Source: Agapanthus africanus (taxonomy: Eukaryota > Streptophyta > Magnoliopsida > Asparagales > Amaryllidaceae). From it: DNA of 64,000 nucleotides. Made by a program: the position numbers and the translations under genes. Under the pieces are notes generated by a model that searched no databases, was not told where the DNA came from, and saw only the letters and a program-made list of their open reading frames with translations. The stretch covers positions 299,298,044-299,362,043 of the forward strand of contig CM057337.1 in the NCBI GenBank assembly GCA_030015575.1. The letters run 5' to 3'. Below, in pieces: positions 44,490-56,937 of the stretch (its first letter is position 1; the number at the start of each line of letters is the position of its first letter).

Positions 44490-45680
44490 AATGGTGAGGC
44501 AGGTCGAAAGAGGACCTCACATAAGGTACCATCTTTCTTCGAGAGAGATGCGGGGTGGATTCTGTGCACCTGCAGATGGAGGCAGAGTGGTGTTAAAGAT
44601 GTTCTATGGAGTTCCGTCCAATGAAGTGGATGTGGTGGTGGGTGAAGAAAAAATAGATGTAGAATTACCGACTTCGGAGTCGATAGAAGGAACGCAGACA
44701 AGACAAGCACTAGAATCCCGTGTCCAGCCGAGCATTCACTTAATGGTTTAGCACAAGTAGCAGCGTTGTGATAATTAGAGAAAAGTTTGAATTGGTGTTT
44801 GTTTTGAAAAAATACGGATTTTGAAAAATCACACAAAAAATGCATAAGCAACCCTAGATCTAATGGTCACCTAGGTCATGTCTCTAGACCGCTCCTAGAC
44901 TTCCAGAAGACAAATTGCAGGATAGATCCTCTACTGCCTCTTTATCCCTTTTGTGGCCAGGTAAGTGCCAGGTAAGTGGGAGGTTCTCCACTACATAAGT
45001 AGTGGGCCTAATTAAGTAACCACTTGCCTTAGACACACTTGCCTTAGACACCACAAAAGAAATGTGGATAAACAGTGGAATACCTACAACCTCCTTCTGT
45101 CCTACGTGAGCGCGACGGTCCTTATAGTCATGTCTAGATAATTTTTAGTTAATGAGGGTGATGCGGATGCAAGTTTTGTGATTTCCGGGGCTTAGGAAGG
45201 GTAATGAACTCCCCACCTAATCTGAATTTGGTCTTTACCCCTTAATTTCCGTGTTAAAATATGCAAACAACCAAGATCAAACACGCAACAATTTTTTTTT
45301 CCACCGGCGCTGCGAACTTTTGCAAAGAATCTTGCAGAAATTGGTTATTGGACAAGAGCAGGGAGGAGATAAGAAAGTAAGAAATATACCTGAAGAATTT
45401 GGAACACTGAAGCCTCAACAACGCCGCGTTTCCACTGCGAAATGTTACGAAGTGCCGCGGTTCCGCAGTTTTATGATGTGATCTTTACACAAAATTTTGT
45501 GCAAATGCTCCTGTTACCTCACTGGACTTTTTGAGATGATCTGAATATTTTTCCTCTTGCTCCAATGATTCCAGATTCCCTTGCAAAAAATTCTACGCAC
45601 CTGCGATTTTGATGTAAAACATTCTGATGAAATAATAAAATTTCAACTCAAATAACAAGGGCGAACAAAATATCACGCAA
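44490..45680 (-). other. Leader of Gyp-2
   Basis: Between PBS and the recognised gag. It has an SL1-like module (45421-45468) and, in complement around 44945-45060, GTGTCTAAGG, TTAATTAGG, GGAGAACCTCCC and ACTTACCTGGCC in the same order as the Gyp-1 block; the inner hairpin is CCACTAC/GTAGTGG (about 44991-45008). The gag N-terminus probably lies in 44490-44850 but I cannot define it. Confidence 0.72.
45421..45468 (-). other. SL1-like module in Gyp-2 leader
   Basis: GCCGCGTTTCCACTGCG and GTGCCGCGGTTCCGCAG, 213 nt from the PBS, the same distance as SL1 in the copia elements. Confidence 0.72.
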
Positions 45681-45698
45681 TCCCCGGCAACGGCGCCA
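45681..45698 (-). other. Primer binding site of Gyp-2 (tRNA-Asp)
   Basis: Plus strand TCCCCGGCAACGGCGCCA equals the 3' end of plant tRNA-Asp over 18 bases. Confidence 0.95.
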
Positions 45699-45704
45699 TT
45701 TGGT

Positions 45705-47427
45705 TGATCGTTTAAGTTGTGATAAAATGTAAAGTGTTCACAATCAAAGAAATTTTTTACCGCAATCAATTAACGGTGTCTATTGAAGTTTTGTTAGCGA
45801 ATACGGATCGTCCACTGAGATTGTGTGAATTTTTTCGAATTTGTTTTAGTTGAGTTGAAAAGAAAAGATTAAAGAAAATGATTCATTATTTGTGAGATTT
45901 AGTTTCAAGAAACAAAAAGAAATAGATCTAGGATCAAGAATTGATAAAGATCAAGAAAATGTCCAAATCGATTTAATTATCATGATTTGAAGAATAGCTT
46001 GTAGGAATCGATCAAATAAGTAGTGATCATAAAAACTAAAGATTACGAAATCTTATCTATTGAGGAATTGTACTAGATCGATGGTGATCAATGAAGATTA
46101 CGGATCTATTGAAGAAACTAGTGTTTCTCTTTCACTATCCCTTGTTTTTTCATTGATTATCATTCAAATTCTAGCTCTAGCAAAGAAAATCACCGATCAT
46201 TGATCTCTAATTTGGAGCAAAGATATTCAAGAAAGTGATCTCGCTCAAAATTAGGTCATCAATGATTCTTTTTCCCAGAGTTAACAAACTTCATAAGACT
46301 TAAGAATCGTTCAAGAATTTGATCATCATCATCTACCTATTCTCTCGATTCCGTTACAAGCGGAGATTTCACTCACACATCATTAAAAATGAAAGAATCA
46401 AGAATCAATAAATTTTCATAATGCAAGAATGTAAAGAAAGCAAGATTTACAATTTTCACCTTTACTAATCGACGATTAGGCACACATTCACTCAATTCAA
46501 GGTTACAAGATTTGAGGAGGTAACTAGATCCGTCTAAATTACCTTAGCATCGATCTACTTGAGTCATGTAACGGTTGCGATCACTTGCTCTTGATGAAAA
46601 CCGGCGTCGCTATAAAGGATCGTTGATGGCATGCATGATTCGCTTCTTAATTGATCTTGATTTGGCTTTGAAATTGGATTTGGGCTAGGATTTTGATTAC
46701 AAGTTGTGTCACTCAACTTGTGTGGGGATTTGATTCAATGTTCAACAACCTTTGTAATGAAGCCATAGGTATCCTTTTATAGTTTTCCTCTATCTTCTCT
46801 TAGAAGTTTGGTTGTTATGAGGCTTGCATAAGAAGCTGGGTAGGTACCAAGCTTACAGTAGAAGATTGGCTGTTGTAGAGAAGCTTTTGGAGGTTTCTAG
46901 GGACTTTGAAGCGTCTTGAAGAAGTTTGGCCATTAAAAGAGAAGCCCTGCAAAAAGTATCAACTGCTGACGAGTCGGATTGGCCGCAGTTCCGCGGCTGA
47001 TCCGCCTGGATCGGGCATGGATCCACGGCCTTTTGATGGAGTCAGTGCATGGAATCTTCATGGTTGTTTTATGTTGGCTTTATGGCACATTGCTGATGTC
47101 TGGAATCCTATAGTTATTTCTTATTTACTGCCAGATCTCAAGTATTTGACTTGCTGTATTTATCGTTGTTTTTTAGCAGTTCCAGTTCTTTGACCTGAAG
47201 AATTTCTGCACAAAATTTTGAGACAAGTGTTTAGATATACAAAGATCATGCGTGTAGTAATAAACACTCAATTTCCCTCTAGAATGTCGATTATAATTAT
47301 AATACGGGGTATTTGGTATTTTCCAGATGAATTCGTAATCTGTGTTATATTTATAATAAACACCTTTATAAGAGCAATAAGGGTAGGGAAATTGACGTGT
47401 TCAGAATGCAATATTTTCGATTGATCA
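45705..47427 (-). repeat. 5' LTR of Gyp-2
   Basis: About 1.72 kb. In element sense it begins TGATCAATCG and ends CGATCA. The ends are inferred from the PBS on one side and the return of copia pol on the other. An SL1-like module lies at 46981-47030. Confidence 0.85.
46981..47030 (-). other. SL1-like module in Gyp-2 LTR
   Basis: GGCCGCAGTTCCGCGGC at one end and GGATCCACGGCC at the other, bracketed by GGCC; about 400-445 nt from the LTR start. It is more diverged than the other copies. Confidence 0.6.
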
Positions 47428-47432
47428 ATACT

Positions 47433-48066
47433 CTTGATGGGAAAGGGTTTCTTATGCTACAATCGGTGAAGCTCCTCTTATCACGAGGATTCTCAATGGA
47501 AGATCTAGATGATACCTACTACATTTTCTGAATTATGATCTATGGTGATAGATCTATGTGGATGTTGGGAGTGTCCCAAATCCAGGTAGTAAAGGGGTTT
47601 AATATGGAAGATTCTAAGCGTGGTGGTTTGCCTACTTACTCATGGTTCACTCTCTCCAAAAAGATGTCTTCCAAGACTGATTTGGAGAGTGCTCGCGTGT
47701 AAGGGATAACCTATGCTTAGGCATGACTTATCAGTGGCTGAATACATTGCTACCAATGATACTGCCAAAGTGGTTGTCTGGGGATTTCTTGTTCATGAGA
47801 TGAACATGGTTCCGACCATTGAGCGTCCAATAACTGTTATCGTGACAACAATGGAGTTGTGGCTTTGGCCTAGAAACACTGGTCCCATCAGCGTTCCAGA
47901 CATGCTCTGAGGACAGTTTCACATGATCAGGGAGTTGGTTGATCTCCAAGGGGTCGAGGTTAGGAGAGTTGGCACGCAGGATAACACGGCGGATCTACTC
48001 ACCAAGGCCTGCATCCCCAAATACCATTTGAGAGATTTTGGGATGGTTGAGTATGAGATACTATAA
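47433..48066 (+). pseudogene. D pol remnant (RT end and RNase H)
   Basis: Begins just after the RT catalytic box region and reads LMLQSVKLLLSRGFSMEDL, then two stops, GVSQ, GFNMEDSKRGGLPTYSWFTLSKKMSSKTDLE, a stop, then after an internal deletion the RNase H part with AEYIATNDTAKVVVW and the C-terminal VEVRRVGTQDNTADLLTKA. It ends at a TAA at 48064-48066. The middle of RNase H (the FADSSF to TVAD part) is missing. It is decayed but less so than the A elements. Confidence 0.88.
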
Positions 48067-48116
48067 CTACTGGTATATTTTTGGGTATATGATACTACAA
48101 TAGATGGCCTTAGTGC

Positions 48117-48126
48117 AAGTGGGAGA
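48117..48126 (+). other. Polypurine tract of D
   Basis: AAGTGGGAGA, one T before the LTR. Confidence 0.9.
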
Positions 48127-48127
48127 T

Positions 48128-48192
48128 TGTAGTTATATGTATTCCCTGGAGGCCATTACTGTACATGAGATGTATATTGTAGTGGATGCTTG
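48128..48192 (+). repeat. First 65 bp of D 3' LTR
   Basis: TGTAGTTATATGTATTCCC ... GGATGCTTG. Its last five bases GCTTG are the TSD of the solo LTR C; the LTR resumes at 59768. Confidence 0.82.
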
Positions 48193-49366
48193 TGTTAGTT
48201 ATATGTATGCCCTAGAGGCCATTACTGTACATGTTATGTATATTGTAGTGGATGCTTGGACATATATAGGGAAGACTTTCTTGCTCGACATGATAGTATG
48301 CTATCTGGTTGCGATTTATTTTAACATGTACATTTAATATCTCTCTCTCACATGTTGATAAAGCCCTTAGGATGTGTACTTGACTACCAAGACTGTGATG
48401 GAAATCATACTAGTGGGGCCAAAGGTAGTCCATAAGTACACCGTATAACTGTTCCTAGTCGTGAGAGTATCGAGACAGGGCATCGATACTCCAGAGTAGA
48501 CTAGCATATGTGCTTCTCGACCCATATGATGGGCGATGGATGATCCCATATCCATTGGTGTTTGAAATCAGAGAAGGTTTACGGTGCTCAATGGAGATTG
48601 GGTACACTGGACGGACTCGCCGAGAACTCCTAGATGGTATTATATCTATCGTCGGATAGCAGTTCTCTGGTGACACTGGTACAGGTTAGTCTGTAGACCC
48701 AAGATCGTCATAAAGTCTTGTGTGATTCTCACTGTGCTTTGATTTCCACCATACCACGGCCAAAAGATCGTGCAAAAAGGTGGTTTTTTGGTACAATCTC
48801 GAGTCACACGGAGGCAATGAGCGATAGGAGGGGTTTCGTCTCTTCCGGTATTGGGAGTTGATGTTGCACTATGCTCGATTGGCCATAACAGGAAATCCCT
48901 GGCCAGGGTTGCTGAGATCTACTGGTAAGTGTTATCAGTAGTTTCTCGAACCGTTATGAACCTTGCATCGGCATGACTTATCAGGCTATTGGGGTCTGAC
49001 GTTATACCACCCCCGGGCTGTTTTATGCGACATATCAGACGAAGAGATCGGACTGTACAGTAGTGTTACTGATTGGATTCGCAGGAGTACGAGCAGGCTC
49101 GCTTGTTGATCTTCTGATCGCTCAATACCCGGGTGGTCGTTATGTTTAGCTGACCTCTTGCGGCTTGTGGGTGTTTGATATGATCATCACCTACTGCTGG
49201 CGTATTGACGAGTCTTTAGAGTCCTACACAGAGGTTTCCTGTCTCAAGCGAAATGGAGTAGGAGCACATATGTGATATGTGCGGGACCGTGATTAATACG
49301 ATATGTGATACCGTATTCTATTCTCACGATATGTGATATCGGTCGGTTATATGTGATATCGCTGGG

Positions 49367-49464
49367 TTATCGGATCAAGTGTTGATTCGATAAGTTGATA
49401 CATATGATATTGGTCGGTTATGTGTGATATAGCCGGATTATTAAATCAAGTATTGATTTAATAA
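49367..49464 (+). other. Two tandem LTR hairpins (C)
   Basis: TTATCGGATCAA (49367-49378) with TTGATTCGATAA (49382-49393), one G-T, and TTATTAAATCAA (49438-49449) with TTGATTTAATAA (49453-49464), perfect. The units are about 72 nt apart; the CG pairs of the first are TA pairs in the second. Confidence 0.82.
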
Positions 49465-49568
49465 TTTAATGTATAATTATATATTTTGATATATTAAGTT
49501 ACATTAACTAATAATTGCTCACTTATGATTTCTTTTTCTCACTTTGTGCACATTGTATATATGTGATA

Positions 49569-51602
49569 TGTAAGTCTACGGTAGCGCCCCGGCCGTCTAT
49601 CCGAGGCCAAAATGCGGAAACGAAAACTTTTTCTAAACTTAAAACCGGCGCTATCGCAGACTTTAATCCCGGATCGTACCATTAACCTATAACTAGCAAC
49701 TAGAGAAGGGTTAGAAAGGTTATACCGATCGATCCATGTCCTTCGGTCTTTGGCCACCTTCCCAAGCTCCTCACGGCATCTCCGATCTCCGGTCTCCTCG
49801 TCGGAAAGGGCACCACATCTTCGAATCCTTTTACGGGCTCCCGCTTCATTCGAAGCAACTCGGACACGAAGTTTGCTAGCCGACGTGTCCAAAGCGATGT
49901 AAAGAATGTGTGTGATAAGTTTGTCTCAAGCATCCATTGATTCTCAACACATGAGAGTGTATGGATGGAGGTTGAAGATGGTGCCATTAATAGAGATAGT
50001 GAGCTCAAGAAAGAAGGAGGAAGAAGGAGAGCTTTCTTTTGTTTCTTGTTGCAATGATTAAATGAGAGTGATATCAAATAATACAATAGCTAACCTGTCA
50101 TATGGCTGCCCTTCTCTCTCTTCTTATCATTTCAACTCACAAATCAATCAAATAATGTGACATATGCACAAAGAAAGAGACCATGAGTCATCACTTGCGC
50201 ATGTGTCATAATTAATGCTCCTAATCATGACTTTGAGCTCATTATTTCCATTTGTAAACATTAACCCAAATGTTTACAACAATAAAAAGATATGAAAACA
50301 TCTAAAGTAAACTCGTGACGGATCACAAGGATACCCCTCACCTGTATATACATACCTGCATCTGCATTCCGACTGAATGCGAATGCGATGAGACTAAAGT
50401 AATCCGGCAAATCTAATACTAGGATCCGGCTTAAACCAAAACCCACTAGTATGATCCGCCCGATCATGATCTTGCACTACTGCAGGTATATGATCGAACC
50501 CTGCCATATATCATACGGCCTCTACAACGTTTCGCTGGAAACTTGAGAAACTGTCTGTGGGGGACTCTAAAGACTCATCAATATTTTGGCTGTAGATTTA
50601 ACCACTAGCACGTCAGTGGTACTAGCCGTACATAACGGGCTACCAGGTATTGACCAAAAGGGAGGTCGATGAGCAAACTCATCCTGACACCCTACTGAGC
50701 CTGTCAGTGACAATATCCGTACAGTTCGGTCCGTTCGTCTATGAGCATCGCATGTCGGGCCTAGGGGGTTGGTAAAAGTCAGACCCCAAAAGCGGTACAA
50801 GTCCTATCGGAGTGTAGACCAGAACACCCTGAGATACTACTGGAATACCTACCAGTAAATCTCCTGTCTTGGCCAAGGACTTCGTGTCATGGCTTTCCTA
50901 GACATAGCGCGATCTCACCCCCAATATCGGGAGAGTCGAAACCCCTGCCGATCCGCTCTCTTCCTCCATGTGGCTCGAGACTGTATCCAACTAAAACCTG
51001 TTTGCACGACTCCTCTAATCCGTGGTAGGGTAGTAATCAAAGCACAGTGGGAACTCACACGAGGCAAATGACGATCTCAGGTCGATGAACTAACCTGTAC
51101 ACATGTCATCATGGAACTGCTATCTGACGTCAGGTATAATACCAACTAGCATGTTTCCGACGAGTCATGTCCGGTGTACTCATAACCCAATGAGCACCTG
51201 TATACATCTTAGGTGAACCAACTGACACCAATGGGTTGTGAGACCAGCTACCGTCCTTCGTCGGGGTCTCGATCCGTATACACTAGTCTACTCTGGAGTA
51301 TCGATGCCCTGTCTTGAAACTCCCTCGACTAGGGACCTTTTAAGGATGTGCTTATAGACCCCAGCTCCCACGTATATGATCGCCATCATACTGCTGGCCG
51401 TCAAGCAAGAATCCTATGGGCTCTATCAACGTGCAATAGTGACCTGTAATGTTGCCTAAAGCATGTACACGATGAGAAAGATAAACCAGATAGCATACTA
51501 TCATCTTGTGTAAGACTGTCCTACCGGTATAGGTCCTACCTCAATCATTGCAGTCACGTGCCTACGATCCAATAATTGACTTTGAGGGCACTATATCCAA
51601 TA
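49569..51602 (-). repeat. 3' LTR of A-3
   Basis: In element sense starts TATTGG (from TGTTGG) and ends GTAGACTTACA. LTR hairpin TGTAAACATT (50253-50262) with AATGTTTACA (50269-50278), 1324 nt from the LTR start. Confidence 0.94.
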
Positions 51603-51617
51603 ATCTCCCACTTGCAC
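51603..51617 (-). other. Polypurine tract of A-3
   Basis: Complement GTGCAAGTGGGAGAT next to the LTR. Confidence 0.9.
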
Positions 51618-51714
51618 TCAAGGCTAATTATTGCGATGCCGCATACTCACAGCCCGTGTGATACCGAACACCCAACTCCTCTACTAATCAGTTTCACAAA
51701 GCCCGTTTGCGAAA

Positions 51715-54624
51715 CTATTGCATTCGAGGAATAGCCTCAGTGAGTGGATCCGCCCTAATGTTTCTTTCTATGTCCCTCTTTATCTCAAGTTCGCAGATAA
51801 AGCCATCTCCCGAAATGAGCAATACCTGTCTTAGAATATGTCTGGATATCTGATGGGACCTAGTTCATAAATGAACTCCAAATCCCAACTTCTTAGACTG
51901 TATCGTCAACTGAACTTAATCAGTATCCTGCGTCATGCCTCCCTCAGTGTTCGCTTGGATCACCTGTCCAAACCACTGCCGCTCGTCAGAGGGAAAACTA
52001 TAACTCTGATAGCCACTCTGTCATCCAGGTCACCTTGGAAGCCTGGGATGATAACCGTCTCCTAAAAGAGGTTGTTGTTATCATATCCCTAGATTACCCA
52101 CTTATGTTCTAAAACTGCTTCCTAACGTTTCTCCAGGATAGGATTAATATCAACTTATTACGTCTAGTGCAAAAAACAACGTCTGGTGTGGTACTTGACA
52201 TCTCATGATTGACTCAATTGCCTAAGCAAGTGATCTGCCAATCATGCACATCCCTTTCCCCTTTAGTCTGTAAGACACCTTTAGAGAGGGTGACTCCATC
52301 ACCTGCAAGTACACTACCGTGTCAGGAGTCGTCCATTCTAAAACACCTTTACAATGCTGTCTTAGTACCCTGATTGGGAAACTACCCAAATCTTGATCTA
52401 AAACCATAGATCTAGTAACCAGAATGTCTGATATAATATCTATGTCCTTTGTGGAGAAACCACCGTGTGACAACCAAAGTATAACCAATCATAATATAGG
52501 AATTTAACTTCCTATTTTGTGTATGTCATCCAAATACCAGGACATCACACCCTACTACCTTCATAACAGATCCATCCCCTATTCTGATAAAGTCAAACCT
52601 ATGACTGTCACATCAGAAATAGATGATCTATCTCCGCAATGTCTGCTTTAGTCCATAAATAGACATAAGCTACTTGTCCACTATACTTACGCTGCTCCCA
52701 TTGACTACGACAACCCTCTAGAAGAGTCATATACACGTAAACTTCTAAAGCTAGTTTAGAACGACGCTATACTCATCCTCCTGCCGGGTCTCACAGTCTG
52801 GAACAACAGCAATGGCAAGTCTGGATAAACAAGAGCCTCCCTGTCACCGTCCTTGAGGCTACCAGAGTACCTCTCGGGTGCCTGAGGTTACCCTCTATAT
52901 CTGCGGAGTGGCCAATAGAATGTCAATCCAGATTGAATCCTTAGGTCCCTATTAAATTTTCAGTAATCGTCTGTGGTTCTGGAATCACTTCCAGTTCTAC
53001 CATACTCCCACTACTGTTTTCTAAAAAAATCCATTTTTATCAAAACTGTGGCGAGTCAAGAACAATATCACTATTGATCTTCCAGATGGTAGAAAGTCAA
53101 CCCTCGTCATAGCCCGGGTCAACCCACAAACTGCCATTACAGAAACAAACCTTGAGTTATCCAGAGTCTCGTTTTAAGCATAAGACGGACAACTCCCCGT
53201 ACCTTAACATTGTTAAGATATGAACTATTCTATATCCAATATAGAAACAAAGGCACTGATTTAATTAGAACCAGATTCAAATCATGCAGCTGTCTCTAGT
53301 GCATGTCAACTAAATGGAGAGAGCCCGATCAACATTACTCAACTTAGGAGTACATCCAGATATGAGTAACCTGAAAGAGAAGCTAGTTCTCATAATCATT
53401 ACTATCAACTGAACACCATACAAGTATCTACATTTTCGAATCACCTTGAAGAATCCTGATACTTGCAACACCTTGTTCTCTACTTTATTCTTATACCTAT
53501 AACTTCTCAAAACCTAGACCTTGCATTTCTACGAAACACATGTCTAAGAACTAGAGAAGTCACAAGTAAACAGAATATAGTACGAGAACCAACCCCTCCA
53601 TCCTCATGGACACTGGACAACATACAATACTCTGTAGAAGTCCCCTGAGTCTAATAACTCATTCCCTATGTGTCGTAGGTTGAAAACTGTACTTATAGTT
53701 AAGAAAAATTACACCCCTGTTTAATGCTCCTTACCTAACCATCCTCTGATATAGGTAAATGTCATAGACATAATTTAAAAAAGTTATATCTCACTTTATA
53801 AAATTAAACGTATAGATATATCAAATTGAAATTGGTGCATAACAACGGATATTCAAAACCAAATATTTGTCGTCCGGCAAACAACCCAGGCGATTTCCTC
53901 AAATATCACTAATTACAACAAATCCCGATATAATGAGGATGATCACCCAATTACCAATAACTTACTCCCACTCATCATCTGTAAAACCATACAGATGTGA
54001 GAATCAAACCTGGTAAATACATACCCTGGAGCAAGGGCTAATTTGGGAAATCAGTTTTCTTTTAATAATACACAGTGAAACTGAAACATATAAATATTTC
54101 GAAGGGGTATCCGGGTATTCCTAGTAATGCCTCTTCCATTATCAGATTCATAATTGTAACCGTATATTTCTTTGCCATCTCTCCAAATACCTTTATTTGT
54201 CTTTACTCATTATCTTCTGTACACCCTTTTAGGCTAAATGGTTTTCTTCCTTCCCTACCGTTCGGCACCAGCCTATGGTTTGGAAGAAGACTATCCAATA
54301 AGCATAATGGGTGTACTCTCCTAATCCTAGGAGCACTCGCAAACTGAGAGAAGGTAAAAGGAAAAAGGCAACTGAATAGTCCTATTCAATCTCTCCAGAA
54401 CCAGAATCCATCCTCGAATCTGGAACAAATTCCTTCGAGTTCGTATATAACCATATGATGGATTTATCCAATGGAAGTGGACGTTCATAATAATACGCTG
54501 GAGAAATGCAAAGGGTAAAAGAAGGAGTGGCAATGTTGTATGCAACTCAGACAATCCAAAAGCCAGTGTTTTTAACAAGGTTTGGTCAACTTGGTCACTG
54601 AGTTATAGTGCAGGGTCGGGCCAT
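51715..54624 (-). pseudogene. Decayed gag-pol of A-3
   Basis: From the CAT of the old gag ATG (54622-54624) to CTA at 51715-51717. It is similar along its whole length to 7550-10458 in A-1 and to A-2, including the same missing N-terminal RT segment. RT traces are readable at 52222-52490 in complement, and the linker to RT near 52960-53010. No domain is intact. Confidence 0.82.
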
Positions 54625-56924
54625 GGTCGCTGCCAAAGAGAGAAAGAAAAGAAACACTCAGTGTGCACTCTAACCTAGATCAGAATGGTTATCAATTTAT
54701 CCAATCAGGAAACCTCCCACTGTAACCTCAAATTCTCCTCCAAACCTAATGGAAGAATTAGTCGGGATCACCCGAGGAGTAAAACAACTCATCAGTGGGA
54801 ATCGGGATCCAACTATCATCGCATGATAACGTGATGGAATCCACCCATGTTATCATACTCCAGATGGTATGCGCATATCTAGCAAGTTTTGAGTTTCTTT
54901 AGAAACTCCCGATGTGATTTTTACCCCATACTTTTATAATCTTGACGAAGGCCAACATATCATAAGTCACATGTCAAGTTCTACCCGTCATTATCTAGGT
55001 TAATTTGAACCCACCCGTACATACCCTTGACGAAGGTCAAAATAGTAGTACGACTGTCCCAAACTAACGCATCTATCTATGCAATAGAAAAGTAACAAAT
55101 AGCTACCATACACTATGCCTTGACGAAGGCCAACATACATAGCATGAATACTAAATGCTACCTTTCTGAAATGACGGAGGGCTATGAAATGGTTTTTGGC
55201 GAAAAACCTTTAAGGTAATGAACTTGATATCGTTGAAGGAGCCGGATAGCTTTTTATAAAAATGTAGTGGCGAAAACCTTTGCTAAAGAGGTCACTCCCA
55301 GTGAAGGGATCTCGACTCTTTCCCCGTAGAATGAGGTGCAGGATATTCCAACTGAACCACGATGCAAAGCAAAAAGTAATCGACTATAGTGAAGTTATTA
55401 CCCTGACGCAAACTTCTGTCCAAGGGGTCACTCCCGGTGAAGGGATCTCGGCCCTTGCCTCGTCGACTGAGGTGCTGGATATTCATAACCGAATACCACT
55501 GTGCAAAATAAAAGAGAACGTCCTTGCAATAACAGCTTTTCGAAAAAAATGTTCCAACAACATCAGAATAGGTTTGTTTAGCTTGCATTGATCCGAATCA
55601 ATGCAGTCCCATCATTTAATCACACCACAAAAGAACGAAAATATGATGTACGTATATGCTATCCGCATTCGCCACTGGGTCCCGTCATCACCCGTTAGGT
55701 TACTTAACTAACGACAGAGCGGGGACTGGACTAGCGCGGGTGTAAAACATATACAACATCTACTAGTATATATATCAATATATAATAATTGCTCAAGGCA
55801 TGAAAAAAATGCAACATCATAGAAATGTAATAAGCATTACAAAACAATATAGATAATCTAAGATCTCCGGGTTTCCTTTGAGCCGCAAGTGAAACCCGAC
55901 GTTCCCCTGGTCTTGTGGATAGCCTGTGTAATGAAATCCTAGACCCCTACGGGTGCGGCAAGTTACCCGCCAAAACCTGAAGCGAGGCAGCCCCCTTCAA
56001 CAAAGTGAATGGACCGCCCAGCACTTCATGGAATCCGGTAACGTGAGCACCCCTCCTTGGGTCAACCTATACCCCCTACGAGTGCGACGAATAGCCCGCC
56101 AATTCTAGAGTAAAGCCCCCTCCGTCTCAAAGCCATAAGATGCGGGCTCGTTGCCCTTTAGAACACGGCTATCCGTGCACCCCACCGCGGGGTAATCCTA
56201 GTACAGAAAGTAAAATATATTCAACGGGTACATCGACCTCAGCCCGGTCGTGCCCCAAAAGAATAATATACAAACAGGCAGTGACGGCAGTCCACATGTC
56301 GGATGCTCGCCCCGCAATATCAAATGTACAAATAATACCTAACTGTACTACCATTGCTCTAGGCTATCCACCACGACAAATCCGCAACATCACAGCACAA
56401 TACAGACCATCAACGTGAATTTCACGTTCGCAGATCCTTCTAAAAGAACTATACCAATTAGACAAGATTTACTGATCAAATGACATTCACGGTCACAGAT
56501 ATAAAGTAAGCACTGTGAACTAACATATTTAAAATTTTCGATCGACAAAATTTCCCGAAGTGGGCCCCAAGAACAAATCCAGCACTCAAAATAATCTGGG
56601 CCAAAACTAAAAATATCAGAAACCCCAATTCCAAGTCAGAGACCACAGTAGAAAAATTGGTGCACTGAAGCTACAGTAGTGCGGCGGAACTGCGGCCAAA
56701 ACGTGGGTAATGCCGCGGTTCCGCGGCGCTATGGTGGAGTTACACTTCCAAATTTCTACAGTGGTCTTAGAAATGCCTGCCTGATTTTCTTACGTACCCA
56801 AAATAATTTTTAAACCACAAAACAAATTCGACAGAAACTTCATGAAATGGAATCGTGGTTTCGAAAATTTCGTTCGATCGATATTTTAAACACGTTAAAG
56901 CAAGCTAGTAAAGGTTAATGGCAT
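54625..56924 (-). other. Structured leader of A-3
   Basis: In complement from PBS: SL1 (56681-56729), SL2 (56413-56491), two SL3 units (about 55935-56180), conserved TAACGGG stretch (about 55690), tandem repeat (about 55285-55510) and three GTCAAGG motifs (about 54940, 55025, 55115). It matches the joined A-2 leader. Confidence 0.86.
56681..56729 (-). other. SL1 GC-rich inverted repeat (A-3)
   Basis: GCGGCGGAACTGCGGCC with TGCCGCGGTTCCGCGGCG; 196 nt from the PBS. Confidence 0.84.
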
Positions 56925-56937
56925 GGCTCTGGTACCA
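56925..56937 (-). other. Primer binding site of A-3 (tRNA-iMet)
   Basis: Complement TGGTACCAGAGCC, one change from the usual PBS. Confidence 0.92.

Larger units (their letters stand above)
44324..47427 (-). mobile_element. Gyp-2: Ty3/gypsy (Athila/Tat-like) element, truncated
   Basis: Minus-strand element of which the 5' LTR, PBS, leader and the first part of gag remain; the rest lies left of the window, beyond A-2, which interrupts gag at 44324. It is inserted in the RT region of copia element D; the base run after its LTR, ATACT (47428-47432), fits the D reading (…GACATACTTCTAATAGG in Ang-1) and is the likely TSD. Confidence 0.88.

Noticed and set aside
44950..44980. Two CCAGGTAAGT splice-donor-like sites
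   Set aside because: They are on the strand opposite to Gyp-2 transcription and arise from the ACTTACCTGG repeat of the leader block.
45681..45698. tRNA-Asp gene
   Set aside because: Only the 18 bases of the acceptor end are present, next to an LTR; it is a primer binding site.
48128..48257. Local 65-bp tandem duplication at an LTR start
   Set aside because: Explained better by the solo LTR insertion with TSD GCTTG.
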